From Bacilli bacterium (GTDB lineage Bacteria; Bacillota_I; Bacilli_A; RFN20; CAG-826), in contig JAGBLE010000028.1 of assembly GCA_017635565.1 (NCBI GenBank), forward strand, positions 1 through 59,235: 59,235 bases of DNA. Direction: 5' to 3'. The position numbers were made by a program, and so were the translations under genes. How positions within the stretch are numbered: the first letter of the stretch is position 1; each line of letters starts with the position of its first letter. Below the pieces are notes generated by a model. That model was not told the DNA's origin and made no database searches. It worked only from the letters and a program-made list of their open reading frames with translations. Of this stretch, positions 40,863 to 48,289 are shown in pieces.

Positions 40863-41825
40863 CTATTCGTAGAATGTTTTATTGGCGATGATGTTTGCTA
40901 AAATTTTGGCGGTATTTTTAATGGCCACTGGACCACTTGATCCACGGCACTTCATCACTAATTTTCTCGCTCCGAGCATAATTCCTGCTCCAAGAGATTC
41001 GAAATCATAAGTTTTCATGATATATCCAGCGATTTGTTTAGTGATTTCTTCATTTCCAGTTTTCTTTCCGAATTTAATGATTTCGGTAATTAAATTAATT
41101 GCCATTCCTTCGGAATTTTTAAGGACTTGATTTCCCGCAAATCCTTCAGCGACTAAGACATCACATTTTCCACTTAATGCTTGAGTTCCTTCAATGTTAC
41201 CAATGAAGTTAATACCTTCTTCTTTAGCGAGTAGTGGATATGTTTCTTTGACGAGATGATTTCCTTTTGTTGGTTCGCTTCCATTTGATAAAAGTCCAAC
41301 TCTAGGAGATTCAATCTTATAAAGTTTTCTCATGAAGTCAGTTCCTAAATGCGCGAATTCGACTAGTTGAGAAGGACCGCAGTCAATTGAGGCACCGGTA
41401 TCAACTAAACAAGTGAAACCATGTTGCATATTTGGGAGAATAGCCGCTAAAGCTGGTCTAGTTCTCTTTTCGTTTAATAAATATCTTAAGGTTCCAACGA
41501 GTAAAGCGCCGGTATTACCCGCACTAATAATTCCAATTGCGGAATCATCTTTTGCGCATTCTTCAACTGCTTTAAAAACAGAGACATTAGCTTTTTTATA
41601 AAAAGCTTCAACTGGTGAATCGTAATTAGTGACTGTTTCAGGAGCGTGAATAATTTTTATTCTTTCACTTGGAAGATTTTTGCTTTTGATTAATTCTTCA
41701 TCTCCCACTAAGGTGACGTTAATATTTTCAAATTCATCGAGGACCATTTTAGCCCCTTCAATAATGGCTTCTGGACCTTTATCGCTACCGAGAGTGTCGA
41801 TAACAATCGTATGTTTATTTTCCAT
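40863..41825 (-). CDS. plsX: Phosphate acyltransferase
   Basis: 320 residues. PlsX interconverts acyl-ACP and acyl-phosphate. Family features are IDTLGSDKGPEAIIEGA at the N-terminus, AIGIISAGNTGALLVGTL, RPALAAILPN, VLVAEGFAGNQVLKNSEG and LGAGIMLGARKLVMKCRGSSG near the end. It starts ten bases after fakA and precedes acpP. PlsY is not in the window. Confidence 0.95.
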   Translation of the reverse strand: MENKHTIVIDTLGSDKGPEAIIEGAKMVLDEFENINVTLVGDEELIKSKNLPSERIKIIHAPETVTNYDSPVEAFYKKANVSVFKAVEECAKDDSAIGIISAGNTGALLVGTLRYLLNEKRTRPALAAILPNMQHGFTCLVDTGASIDCGPSQLVEFAHLGTDFMRKLYKIESPRVGLLSNGSEPTKGNHLVKETYPLLAKEEGINFIGNIEGTQALSGKCDVLVAEGFAGNQVLKNSEGMAINLITEIIKFGKKTGNEEITKQIAGYIMKTYDFESLGAGIMLGARKLVMKCRGSSGPVAIKNTAKILANIIANKTFYE

Positions 41826-41835
41826 TCGTCTCTCC

Positions 41836-43497
41836 TTAATATAAGCCGATTAATAAATCGTAAACATCTTGTTGTCCTTTGATTAGTCCAACTTCAAGGC
41901 TTGGGTATTTTTCATTGATGGCGCTGACAAGTTCTAAAGCAGCTTCATCAGTAACCATTTGTCCATAGATGATAAATAAGACTTCGCGATCTCTAATATC
42001 TGGAATCTTATCTAAAAGTCTTAAAGTTGCTGCGGTTCTTCTATTAGCAAACGCTAATAATTTTTTGCCTTTTGAACCAACATAGCTTCCTTTTGGAGCG
42101 GTAACAGAACCAACTTTAGCGTCTTTTCCTGATTTAAAAACAACTAGTGGAGTGATGAGTTCTGCTCCCATCTTGAGGACTTCGTAAACTTCTTGTCCAT
42201 TTTCTTCATCGCCGGTATGCATATTTAATGCAGCGTATCCTTCTTGGATGTTATGAGAATGAACGACATAAACTTTACTATCTTTATATAATTGAGCGGC
42301 TTGTTCAGCAGCTTTAATCATATTTGTTTCATTTGGCAAAAGAATGATTTCTTCAGCGTTAACATATTTAAAAGCATCAATCATTTCGCTGACGGAGGTA
42401 TTCATTGTTGTTCCTCCATTAATGACTAAATCTGCTCTTAATTGATTTTTGAATAAATCAATGACTCCATCTCCTTGAGCGATTGCAATAACTGCATATT
42501 TCTTTCTTTCCTGAGCGCGTTTTTCTTCTTCTTTAATTAAGTTATTGTGTTGAAGAGACATGTTTTCAAGTTTGAAAGAAACAAATTCTCCATATCTTTG
42601 AGCGAATTCAATGACTTCATATGGTTTTTTGGTGTGAACGTGGACTTTCACAATTGTTCCTGTTTGGAAGCAAACAAGAGAATCTCCATGTTCTTGCATG
42701 AAGGCGATGAATTCATCAATGTTAAATGAAGGGATATCAATTTTTGAATTCAAAAGTTGAAGTAAGAATTCAGTGCAATATCCATATTCAAGGACACTGT
42801 TTTCATTAAATGAAGAGAAATCGATTTTTTCTTCTTTGTGCGAATTATCTTTTTCAATCATTTCGTCTTCAACAGAAATTTCTTTTCCGGTGAAGAAAGC
42901 TAAAAAACCTTCATAAATTGTTAATAATCCTTTTCCTCCGGAATCAACCACTCCGTTTTCCTTTAAAACGGATAAGAGGTTTGGAGTGTTATCTAATGAA
43001 ATTCTCATCATATTAACAACTTTAGTTAAGAAGCTTTCGAAAGTATCTTCTTCTCTTATACTTGGCATCGCATTTTCAATTGATTCACGAGCAACAGTAA
43101 GGATGGTGCCTTCTGCAACATCAGCGCAAGCTTTATAAGCGTTTTTATAAGCACTAACCATTGCTTTAGAAAAATCAGGGACTGTTAATTCATTAAGTCC
43201 TTTACACGCATCGGCAAAACCACGGAAATATTGGCTTGTCAAAACGCCAGAATTTCCACGAGCACCAAAAAGCATTCCACGGGCAAATTCATCGGTGATG
43301 ATTTTAATAGGAGCATCATCATCAGTAATGGTTTTTAATCCGTTTGCGTATGTTAATTTCATGTTTGTACCAGTATCACCATCAGGGACTGGGAAAACAT
43401 TTAAATCGTTTATTATTTGTAAGTGGGCCAGTAGGTTTTTATAACCATAATCTAACATTTGGTAAAATGTCGACCCATTAATTTTATATATATTCAT
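41836..43497 (-). CDS. fakA: Fatty acid kinase subunit FakA (DAK2/DhaL-type ATPase)
   Basis: 553 residues. N-terminal DhaL-like nucleotide domain with the metal/ATP motif NVFPVPDGDTGTNM near 34-47, GARGNSGVLTSQYFRGF and SGGKGLLTIYEGF. The middle domain and the C-terminal DegV-like domain (VIAIAQGDGVIDLFKNQL... NEEIILLPN-type EEIILLPNETNMIKAAEQAA) follow. FakA phosphorylates fatty acids bound to FakB. GGAGAAC precedes the ATG. First gene of the operon; two palindromes lie in its promoter region. Confidence 0.93.
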   Translation of the reverse strand: MNIYKINGSTFYQMLDYGYKNLLAHLQIINDLNVFPVPDGDTGTNMKLTYANGLKTITDDDAPIKIITDEFARGMLFGARGNSGVLTSQYFRGFADACKGLNELTVPDFSKAMVSAYKNAYKACADVAEGTILTVARESIENAMPSIREEDTFESFLTKVVNMMRISLDNTPNLLSVLKENGVVDSGGKGLLTIYEGFLAFFTGKEISVEDEMIEKDNSHKEEKIDFSSFNENSVLEYGYCTEFLLQLLNSKIDIPSFNIDEFIAFMQEHGDSLVCFQTGTIVKVHVHTKKPYEVIEFAQRYGEFVSFKLENMSLQHNNLIKEEEKRAQERKKYAVIAIAQGDGVIDLFKNQLRADLVINGGTTMNTSVSEMIDAFKYVNAEEIILLPNETNMIKAAEQAAQLYKDSKVYVVHSHNIQEGYAALNMHTGDEENGQEVYEVLKMGAELITPLVVFKSGKDAKVGSVTAPKGSYVGSKGKKLLAFANRRTAATLRLLDKIPDIRDREVLFIIYGQMVTDEAALELVSAINEKYPSLEVGLIKGQQDVYDLLIGLY

Positions 43498-43516
43498 TCA
43501 ATTGTTCTCCATTTAC

Positions 43517-43541
43517 TGCACTAAATATAATATTTAATGCA
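43517..43541. promoter_or_regulatory. 25-bp near-palindrome in the fakA leader
   Basis: Arms TGCAcTAAATAT and ATATTTAaTGCA around one central base match at 11 of 12 positions. It lies 20-44 bases upstream of the fakA start. Shape and place suit an operator for a lipid-responsive repressor, but it does not match the FapR consensus I know. Confidence 0.5.
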
Positions 43542-43579
43542 AGTATCTTACTATATATGAAATATGAGTTTTTGGCAAA

Positions 43580-43609
43580 TTATATTGAATATGTTACAAA
43601 TGTAACATG
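43580..43609 (-). promoter_or_regulatory. fakA promoter -10 and overlapping 18-bp palindrome
   Basis: On the minus strand TATAAT lies at 43580-43585. ATGTTACA-AA-TGTAACAT (43592-43609) has perfect 8-base arms and covers the -35 position. A regulator bound there would block or replace -35 contacts. Confidence 0.5.
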
Positions 43610-43626
43610 AGAAACGCCAAAAGAAT

Positions 43627-44289
43627 CTATTCTTTCTTTCGAACAGATCTAAAGCCCATGATTAAGAGCCATATATAGCATAGCGTTTTTGGAATCATGA
43701 ACATTCCAAAAGCTGGAATATAAGCGGTAACAGCAACGGTTAAAGCATAGAATACAAAACTTAAAGAAATTGCAATCCACGCAAATCTGAAATATTCATC
43801 ATTTTTTTGTTTTGTCCATCGATAAGACAGTAAGACCATAAGGACTCCTAAAATAAAGAATGGAATATTTCTATATATACCCCATAAATAAGGACTATTT
43901 TGTTTTGTCCATTCATTTTGTGGGAGTAAACAAATAACAATTCTCGTGACTGCTAAAAAATAGATTGAAATATCTAACGCTAATGGGGTTGTTTTGTTAT
44001 ATTTGAGTTTATAAAACCAAAATAGCATTACATAAAAAATGGTCATTGTAATTGAAGTAATCAATTTTCCAATCCCAAGCATCGCGTAAATATCTGAAAC
44101 TGGTATTTCCCATGAATTAAGCATTCTAGGGATTAAGTGACAAGCATCTCCTAAAACAAGAGTGAAACCCATCATTGCAAAAAGAATATAATATATTCTA
44201 CGTTTTGCTTTTAAGAAAATATAAATTGAAAAAAACAATCCCACTGCGAGATAGACAATTTCAAACGCCGGTTCAAATATTTGTTTCAT
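43627..44289 (-). CDS. Multi-pass membrane protein, unknown function
   Basis: 220 residues with about seven hydrophobic segments and short loops, ending in a basic tail (RSVRKKE). The second segment carries a charged GDACHLIPRM, and a WTKQ-containing loop appears twice. The general arrangement recalls YhhN/lysoplasmalogenase-like or similar seven-helix proteins, but I cannot place it. It is upstream of and in line with the fakA operon but has about 130 bases and a promoter between, so it is likely a separate unit. Confidence 0.65.
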   Translation of the reverse strand: MKQIFEPAFEIVYLAVGLFFSIYIFLKAKRRIYYILFAMMGFTLVLGDACHLIPRMLNSWEIPVSDIYAMLGIGKLITSITMTIFYVMLFWFYKLKYNKTTPLALDISIYFLAVTRIVICLLPQNEWTKQNSPYLWGIYRNIPFFILGVLMVLLSYRWTKQKNDEYFRFAWIAISLSFVFYALTVAVTAYIPAFGMFMIPKTLCYIWLLIMGFRSVRKKE

Positions 44290-44611
44290 TTTTATAAAAA
44301 ATAATTAAATTCAATTTATATTGAGGTAGTGATAAAAGTAATCGATTATAGATTAACTTAAATACACATACCACATTATTATACATAATAATTTCTTTTT
44401 TGGAAGAGTTGCTTTTTTTCTTAGATTAATGTAAACAAGAAAAAGATAAAGCAATTAAATGAATAAGCTGAATAAAAAATGGGTTAAAAATAAAAACAAA
44501 ATTTCATCTCTTTCTCTAAACTTAAACCATTTTCTATAATTAATTTATTTGTTTTGATATAGTCCGTAGTGGACTCCATAAAAAAATAGTGGAAAAACAT
44601 TTATTTTGTAT
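44290..44611. other. AT-rich intergenic stretch with two inverted repeats
   Basis: No coding frame with a ribosome-binding site is seen. TTGCTTT (44409-44415) and AAAGCAA (44448-44454) bracket a further T-rich/A-rich arm, forming a long AU hairpin. AGTCC-N5-GGACT lies near 44565-44579, about 35 bases upstream of the -10 of the next gene, and could be an operator. Confidence 0.4.
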
Positions 44612-44617
44612 TATAAT
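44612..44617 (+). promoter_or_regulatory. -10 box of the 79-residue membrane protein gene
   Basis: Perfect TATAAT, 30 bases before the ATG at 44648, followed by the ribosome-binding site AAAAGGAGAA. The -35 is weak (TGGAAA-like near 44590). Confidence 0.5.
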
Positions 44618-44647
44618 TGCTACGTTTAATAAAAGGAGAAAAAACAA

Positions 44648-44887
44648 ATGACATTTGATAAATGGTTTGAAAAACAAGATAGAATCGTTAAAATCATTCT
44701 CTTGATTATTCCATTCGTTGGATGGGTTGTTGAAATCCTCGTTAGAATTTCCGCTGTTTTAAGAAATGCAAGCACAACCAACATTTTAGGTCTTATCTTG
44801 TTCATTCTTCTCGGTGGATTCTGGATTCCAACATTAATCGATCTTATCTACTTCATTGTCGCTGACAAATTCCTCTTCTACGAATAA
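44648..44887 (+). CDS. Small two-helix membrane protein, 79 residues
   Basis: Strong AAAAGGAGAA ribosome-binding site, perfect -10 box and a tight terminator point to a well-expressed monocistronic gene. N-terminal amphipathic charged segment (MTFDKWFEKQDRIVK), helix one (IILLIIPFVGWVVEILV), a short polar linker with RNASTTN, and helix two (ILGLILFILLGGFWIPTLIDLIYFIV). I do not recognise a named family. Possible membrane stress or chaperone protein; function unknown. Confidence 0.75.
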   Translation: MTFDKWFEKQDRIVKIILLIIPFVGWVVEILVRISAVLRNASTTNILGLILFILLGGFWIPTLIDLIYFIVADKFLFYE

Positions 44888-44912
44888 TTCATTCGTTACA
44901 AAGAGTAAAATT

Positions 44913-44933
44913 CTCCCTCATGGGAGTTTTTTT
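44913..44933 (+). terminator. Terminator of the small membrane protein gene
   Basis: CTCCC (44913-44917), TCAT loop, GGGAG (44922-44926), then seven T. Confidence 0.88.
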
Positions 44934-44959
44934 GTACAAAAAAAGACCTTTTAGGTCTA

Positions 44960-45187
44960 TTAAGCGATTGCTCTATTAATTCTGAAACGATTATTGTAGT
45001 CGCAGATGTATTCGATGTTATGAGAATCATCGTTAATATAATATTCATCTTCAACATGTAAATTCGAGTAATTATGATCGCAATAATAGTTGAAGATATA
45101 ATCGATAGCGGCGGATCTACTTTGGAATTCTCGGTTATAGATGACAGTTTTACCATCAACAATCGCTGTTAGTAAATAAATATTCAC
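44960..45187 (-). CDS. Small hypothetical protein with a GTG start and sequestered ribosome-binding site
   Basis: 75 residues starting at GTG 45187, chosen because AAGGAGG lies seven bases upstream. The protein is tyrosine/asparagine-rich and acidic in the middle (NYYCDHNYSNLHVEDEYYINDDSH), with a basic C-terminus (NNRFRINRAIA). No known domain. Its ribosome-binding site can pair with an upstream ATACCTCCT in the same leader, so translation may be conditional. A competing frame ending at 45162 has no such site. It has its own promoter (45257-45284). Confidence 0.6.
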   Translation of the reverse strand: MNIYLLTAIVDGKTVIYNREFQSRSAAIDYIFNYYCDHNYSNLHVEDEYYINDDSHNIEYICDYNNRFRINRAIA

Positions 45188-45190
45188 TGT

Positions 45191-45238
45191 TATACCTCCT
45201 TCTAATGCCTTTTATTGTCTTGCTTGGGACAGGAGGTA
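45191..45238 (-). promoter_or_regulatory. Leader hairpin masking the ribosome-binding site of the 75-residue gene
   Basis: ATACCTCCT (45191-45199 on the plus strand) and AGGAGGTAT (45230-45238) are perfect 9-base complements. In the minus-strand mRNA the distal arm lies upstream and pairs with the AGGAGGTAT containing the ribosome-binding site, 30-base loop between. The loop has a smaller TGTC/GACA hairpin. This fits a riboregulator or thermosensor. Confidence 0.6.
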
Positions 45239-45256
45239 TTTATTAGCAATCACAAT

Positions 45257-45284
45257 ATCTTATTCTCTTTTATTATTAAGTCAA
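45257..45284 (-). promoter_or_regulatory. Promoter of the 75-residue gene
   Basis: On the minus strand TTGACT (45279-45284), 16-base spacer, TAAGAT (45257-45262). Transcription would start near 45250, just upstream of the anti-ribosome-binding-site arm. Confidence 0.6.
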
Positions 45285-45292
45285 CAAAAATT

Positions 45293-45322
45293 TTAAAAAA
45301 AGAACACGAATTATTTCGTGTC
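45293..45322 (-). terminator. Terminator after folD
   Basis: On the minus strand ACACGAA (45315-45321) and TTCGTGT (45304-45310) form a 7-bp stem followed by TTCTTTTTTT. Confidence 0.8.
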
Positions 45323-46123
45323 CTACTTGTTATATTTTTTATTATAAATTTTGATGAGGTTTTCAATTAAAGAAAGTCGAGTTAATAATCCAACCCCTCC
45401 TGGAACAGGAGTTTGTAATTTTACAGGGAGATTAGGTTTAGCATCTCCATGTAATCCATTTTCATCTCGAGAAATGCCGACATCAATAATGATGGCGTTT
45501 TCTTTATATTGATATTTTTCATCGAGGAAGAATTGTTTTCCAATCGCAATCACAATAATATCAGCGTGAGCGATATAAAAGGCCATATCTTCTTTAGAAG
45601 TTTTTGAATGGACAATAGTGACATTGCAGTTTTCTTTAAGTAAGAGCTTCGCCATTGGCTTACCAACAATGTTACTTCTTCCAATTACTAAGGCATTAAG
45701 ACCTTGTAATTTAACTTCTTCAGCGTGCAAATAATCAATGATTCCTTGAGGAGTGCATGGATTCAGTTCGCTTAAGGGATGGAATCCATCAACATCTTTT
45801 TCTGGAGAGATTGCTTGCTTAATTTTTTCTTCGTTGATTTGTTTTGGTAAAGGCATTTGAACAATAAAAGCATCAACCTTATCATCATTATTAAGAGAAT
45901 CAATTAAAGAAAGTAATTTTTCTTCTGTTGTATCAATTGGAAGCTTGATTAATTCTCCATTAATTCCTAGCTCGTTACAATCTTTAAGCTTTCCTTTAAC
46001 GTAAGCGTTGCTAGCGACATCTTCGTTAACTTGAATAATAACTAAATGAGGTTTAACATTTAAACCTTCAACGTAATTTTTAATTTCTAATTTACGAGTA
46101 GCAATATATTCTTTGATAGTCAT
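45323..46123 (-). CDS. folD: Methylenetetrahydrofolate dehydrogenase / methenyl-THF cyclohydrolase
   Basis: 266 residues, slightly shorter than the 285 usual. FolD motifs: VNEDVASNAYVKGKLKDCNELGI with the catalytic Tyr/Lys pair, VDAFIVQMPLPKQI, PEKDVDGFHPLSELNP, ALVIGRSNIVGKPMAKLLL (Rossmann), and the C-terminal TPVPGGVGLLTRLSLIENLIK. It interconverts methylene-, methenyl- and formyl-THF for purine and thymidylate synthesis. Its ATG follows the dCMP deaminase stop by one base with no own ribosome-binding site, so it is coupled. Confidence 0.94.
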   Translation of the reverse strand: MTIKEYIATRKLEIKNYVEGLNVKPHLVIIQVNEDVASNAYVKGKLKDCNELGINGELIKLPIDTTEEKLLSLIDSLNNDDKVDAFIVQMPLPKQINEEKIKQAISPEKDVDGFHPLSELNPCTPQGIIDYLHAEEVKLQGLNALVIGRSNIVGKPMAKLLLKENCNVTIVHSKTSKEDMAFYIAHADIIVIAIGKQFFLDEKYQYKENAIIIDVGISRDENGLHGDAKPNLPVKLQTPVPGGVGLLTRLSLIENLIKIYNKKYNK

Positions 46124-46124
46124 A

Positions 46125-46601
46125 TTATTTTACTTTGATATCAATGTCTTTTCCTTCAAAGTGACGTAATTTGATTCCTGCTAATTCAAGCATTTTTTTA
46201 CTGGCTTGGACTCCGATTGTGTCTTCGTATTTATTGTCTAAATAGACAACTTCTTTAATTCCTGTTTGAATAACCGCTTTCGCGCATTCATTACAAGGGA
46301 AAAGAGTGACATATAAAGTCGCACCTTTAAGAGTTCCACCGACTTGAGTATTCAAAATGGCGTTAAATTCAGCGTGACAAACGTAAAGATATTTGGAATC
46401 CAATCCTTCTCCTCTATTCCATGAAAGTTGATCTTCATTTAATTGTCGAGGCATGCCGTTATAACCAATAGAAATAACTTTGTTATCTGGACTAACGATA
46501 ACCGCACCAACTTTGGTGTTAGGGTCTTTACTTCTTAAAGCGGAAAGAACCGCCATACCCATAAAATATTCGTCCCAAGAAATATTATCGTATTTTTTCA
46601 T
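46125..46601 (-). CDS. Deoxycytidylate (dCMP) deaminase
   Basis: 158 residues from ATG 46601; a TTG ten codons earlier is rejected because it overlaps the promoter. Zinc-dependent cytidine-deaminase fold with CHAEFNAIL (zinc His and catalytic Glu) and PCNECAKAVIQTG (two zinc Cys). DPNTKVGAVIV and SIGYNGMPRQL are typical of ComE/dCMP deaminases. It makes dUMP for thymidylate synthase, fitting the neighbouring folD. A TACAAT box ends seven bases before the ATG and there is no ribosome-binding site, so the mRNA is predicted leaderless. Confidence 0.88.
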   Translation of the reverse strand: MKKYDNISWDEYFMGMAVLSALRSKDPNTKVGAVIVSPDNKVISIGYNGMPRQLNEDQLSWNRGEGLDSKYLYVCHAEFNAILNTQVGGTLKGATLYVTLFPCNECAKAVIQTGIKEVVYLDNKYEDTIGVQASKKMLELAGIKLRHFEGKDIDIKVK

Positions 46602-46648
46602 GTTTTCTATTGTAGCAAAATATTTGCTCAATAGGTATAATAAATTAC
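46602..46648. promoter_or_regulatory. Compact divergent promoter region between dCMP deaminase and nrdG
   Basis: Only 47 bases separate the two ATGs. Minus-strand TACAAT (46609-46614) and plus-strand TATAAT (46636-46641) each end seven bases before their ATG. Neither gene has a ribosome-binding site. The two promoters must overlap, so they may compete. Confidence 0.6.
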
Positions 46649-47338
46649 ATGGATTTCGTTAGCATAAATAAACTTACACTTTTGGATTATCCAGAAAAGA
46701 TTGCCTGTGTTTTATACACACCAACATGTAATTTTGCTTGTCCATATTGTCATAACTGGGAAACTTTGATTAAAGAAAAACTTCCTCCTCTTGATTTTAA
46801 TGAAGTACTTTCTTTTTTGAAGAAAAGGAGTGGAGTTCTTGATGGAGTGGTCATTTCCGGAGGGGAACCAACCTTAATGGATAATCTTCCAGAAAGAATT
46901 AAAGAAATTAAAAATCTCGGTTATTTAGTTAAGTTAGATACGAACGGATCAAATCCTGAAATGCTAAAAAAATTAATTGATGAAAACTTAATTGATTATG
47001 TAGCGATGGATATCAAACATTCTTTTGCGAAATATTATGATATCATCAAAAATAAGTCTATTGACTTAGATGATATAAGAAAATCGATTGATATCTTAAA
47101 AGAAAATAAGGTTGATTACGAATTTAGAATCACATTAATCGAGGAATATCACGATAAAGAATCAATCTATGAAATTGGAAAGCTTCTTGAAGGAAGTAAA
47201 AGATTATTCTTACAGCAATATAAATTGTCTGATGGGGTGAGTGATAAATCACTTCATGAAATTAAAGAAGAAACCGCTAATAAATATGTTGATATCTTAT
47301 CTCAATATATTGATTTAGTAGAATTAAGAGGATATTAA
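46649..47338 (+). CDS. nrdG: Anaerobic ribonucleotide reductase activating enzyme (radical SAM)
   Basis: 229 residues. The radical-SAM cluster motif CX3CX2C appears as CNFACPYCHNWE near 28-39, preceded by LTLLDYPEKIACVLYTPT as in NrdG/YjjW-type activases. GGEPTLM binds SAM. It generates the glycyl radical on NrdD, encoded on the opposite strand 1.6 kb away. The length and the LRGY ending fit the longer Firmicutes NrdG type. Leaderless promoter layout; no ribosome-binding site. Confidence 0.88.
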   Translation: MDFVSINKLTLLDYPEKIACVLYTPTCNFACPYCHNWETLIKEKLPPLDFNEVLSFLKKRSGVLDGVVISGGEPTLMDNLPERIKEIKNLGYLVKLDTNGSNPEMLKKLIDENLIDYVAMDIKHSFAKYYDIIKNKSIDLDDIRKSIDILKENKVDYEFRITLIEEYHDKESIYEIGKLLEGSKRLFLQQYKLSDGVSDKSLHEIKEETANKYVDILSQYIDLVELRGY

Positions 47339-47340
47339 AA

Positions 47341-47379
47341 AAATCACTCAGCTGATATAACGTTGAGTGATTTTTTTTA
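47341..47379. terminator. Bidirectional terminator between nrdG and trxB
   Basis: AAATCACTCA (47341-47350) and TGAGTGATTT (47364-47373) form a perfect 10-bp stem. T-rich sequence follows on the plus strand and A-rich sequence precedes it. Confidence 0.85.
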
Positions 47380-48288
47380 GAAATTGTTATTGATATATTT
47401 GACCGCCGACATTGAAGCAGTGGCTCCATCACTACAAGCAGTAATGACTTGCTTATTTTCTTTTACTCTTGTATCTCCAGCAGCGTATAGACCAGGAACT
47501 TCTGTTTCCATGACTTCGTTAGTAACAATAAATCCATGGTCGAGTTTAACTAAATCTTTTAAGAATTCATTTTGTGGAACTTGTCCAATAGCGATGAATA
47601 AGTTATTAGTGTTATATGTTACTTTTTCATGACTAATTGTGTCTTCAAGTTCAATTGATTCTAATTCTTTATCTCCAACAATTTTTGTCAAAGACAAATT
47701 ATGTCGAATGTCAATGTTTTCTGTCTCCATAACACGATCAATTAAAATCTTGTCACCGAAGAGCTTATCAAATAATGTTAACATATGAATTTTTGGACAA
47801 TAACTTGATAAGAGGAGTGCATATTGAAGAGCAGTATTAGCATCTCCAATTAAATATATTTCTTTTCCTTTATAAAATGGTCCATCACAAACAGCACAAT
47901 AAGAGATACCTTTTCCCACTAATTCGTCTTCGTTTGGTAAACCCATTTTACGAGGTTTAACTCCGTTAGCGATAATGACAGCTTTAGCGGTGTATTCGTT
48001 ATAATCTGTTTTAATCTTAAAGAGTTTATCTTCTTTAATAATGTTTTGTACTTCTTCAAGTTCGAAAGAGGCGCCTAATGTGGTGATTTGTTCAAATAAT
48101 TTGTCACTCCATTCGCTTCCGCTTATCGAATCGATGGTTGGAAAATTTTCTAATCGAGGTGAAGTGGCGATTTGGCCACCAAATCCCTCTTTCTCTAAGA
48201 CAAGAACGCTTTTTCCTGCCCTAAGAGTGTAGAGGGCCGCTGTCATTCCAGCAGGTCCACCTCCAACAATTACAACATCGTACTCCAT
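47377..48288 (-). CDS. trxB: Thioredoxin reductase
   Basis: 303 residues. FAD motif VVIVGGGPAGMTAALYTLRAGK at the N-terminus, redox-active CAVCDGPFY near 133, NADPH-domain IYLIGDANTALQYALLL, and the C-terminal GLYAAGDTRVKENKQVITACSDGA. The NADPH motif GDANTA departs from the usual GGGxSA, as in some ferredoxin-type reductases, so the electron donor may not be NADPH. It lies one base behind nrdD, whose fused glutaredoxin-like domain is a plausible partner. Confidence 0.9.
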   Translation of the reverse strand: MEYDVVIVGGGPAGMTAALYTLRAGKSVLVLEKEGFGGQIATSPRLENFPTIDSISGSEWSDKLFEQITTLGASFELEEVQNIIKEDKLFKIKTDYNEYTAKAVIIANGVKPRKMGLPNEDELVGKGISYCAVCDGPFYKGKEIYLIGDANTALQYALLLSSYCPKIHMLTLFDKLFGDKILIDRVMETENIDIRHNLSLTKIVGDKELESIELEDTISHEKVTYNTNNLFIAIGQVPQNEFLKDLVKLDHGFIVTNEVMETEVPGLYAAGDTRVKENKQVITACSDGATASMSAVKYINNNF

Positions 48289-48289
48289 A

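Noticed and set aside
44896-45162. 88-codon minus-strand frame overlapping the 75-residue gene
   Set aside because: No ribosome-binding site; it runs through the terminator of the upstream plus-strand gene.
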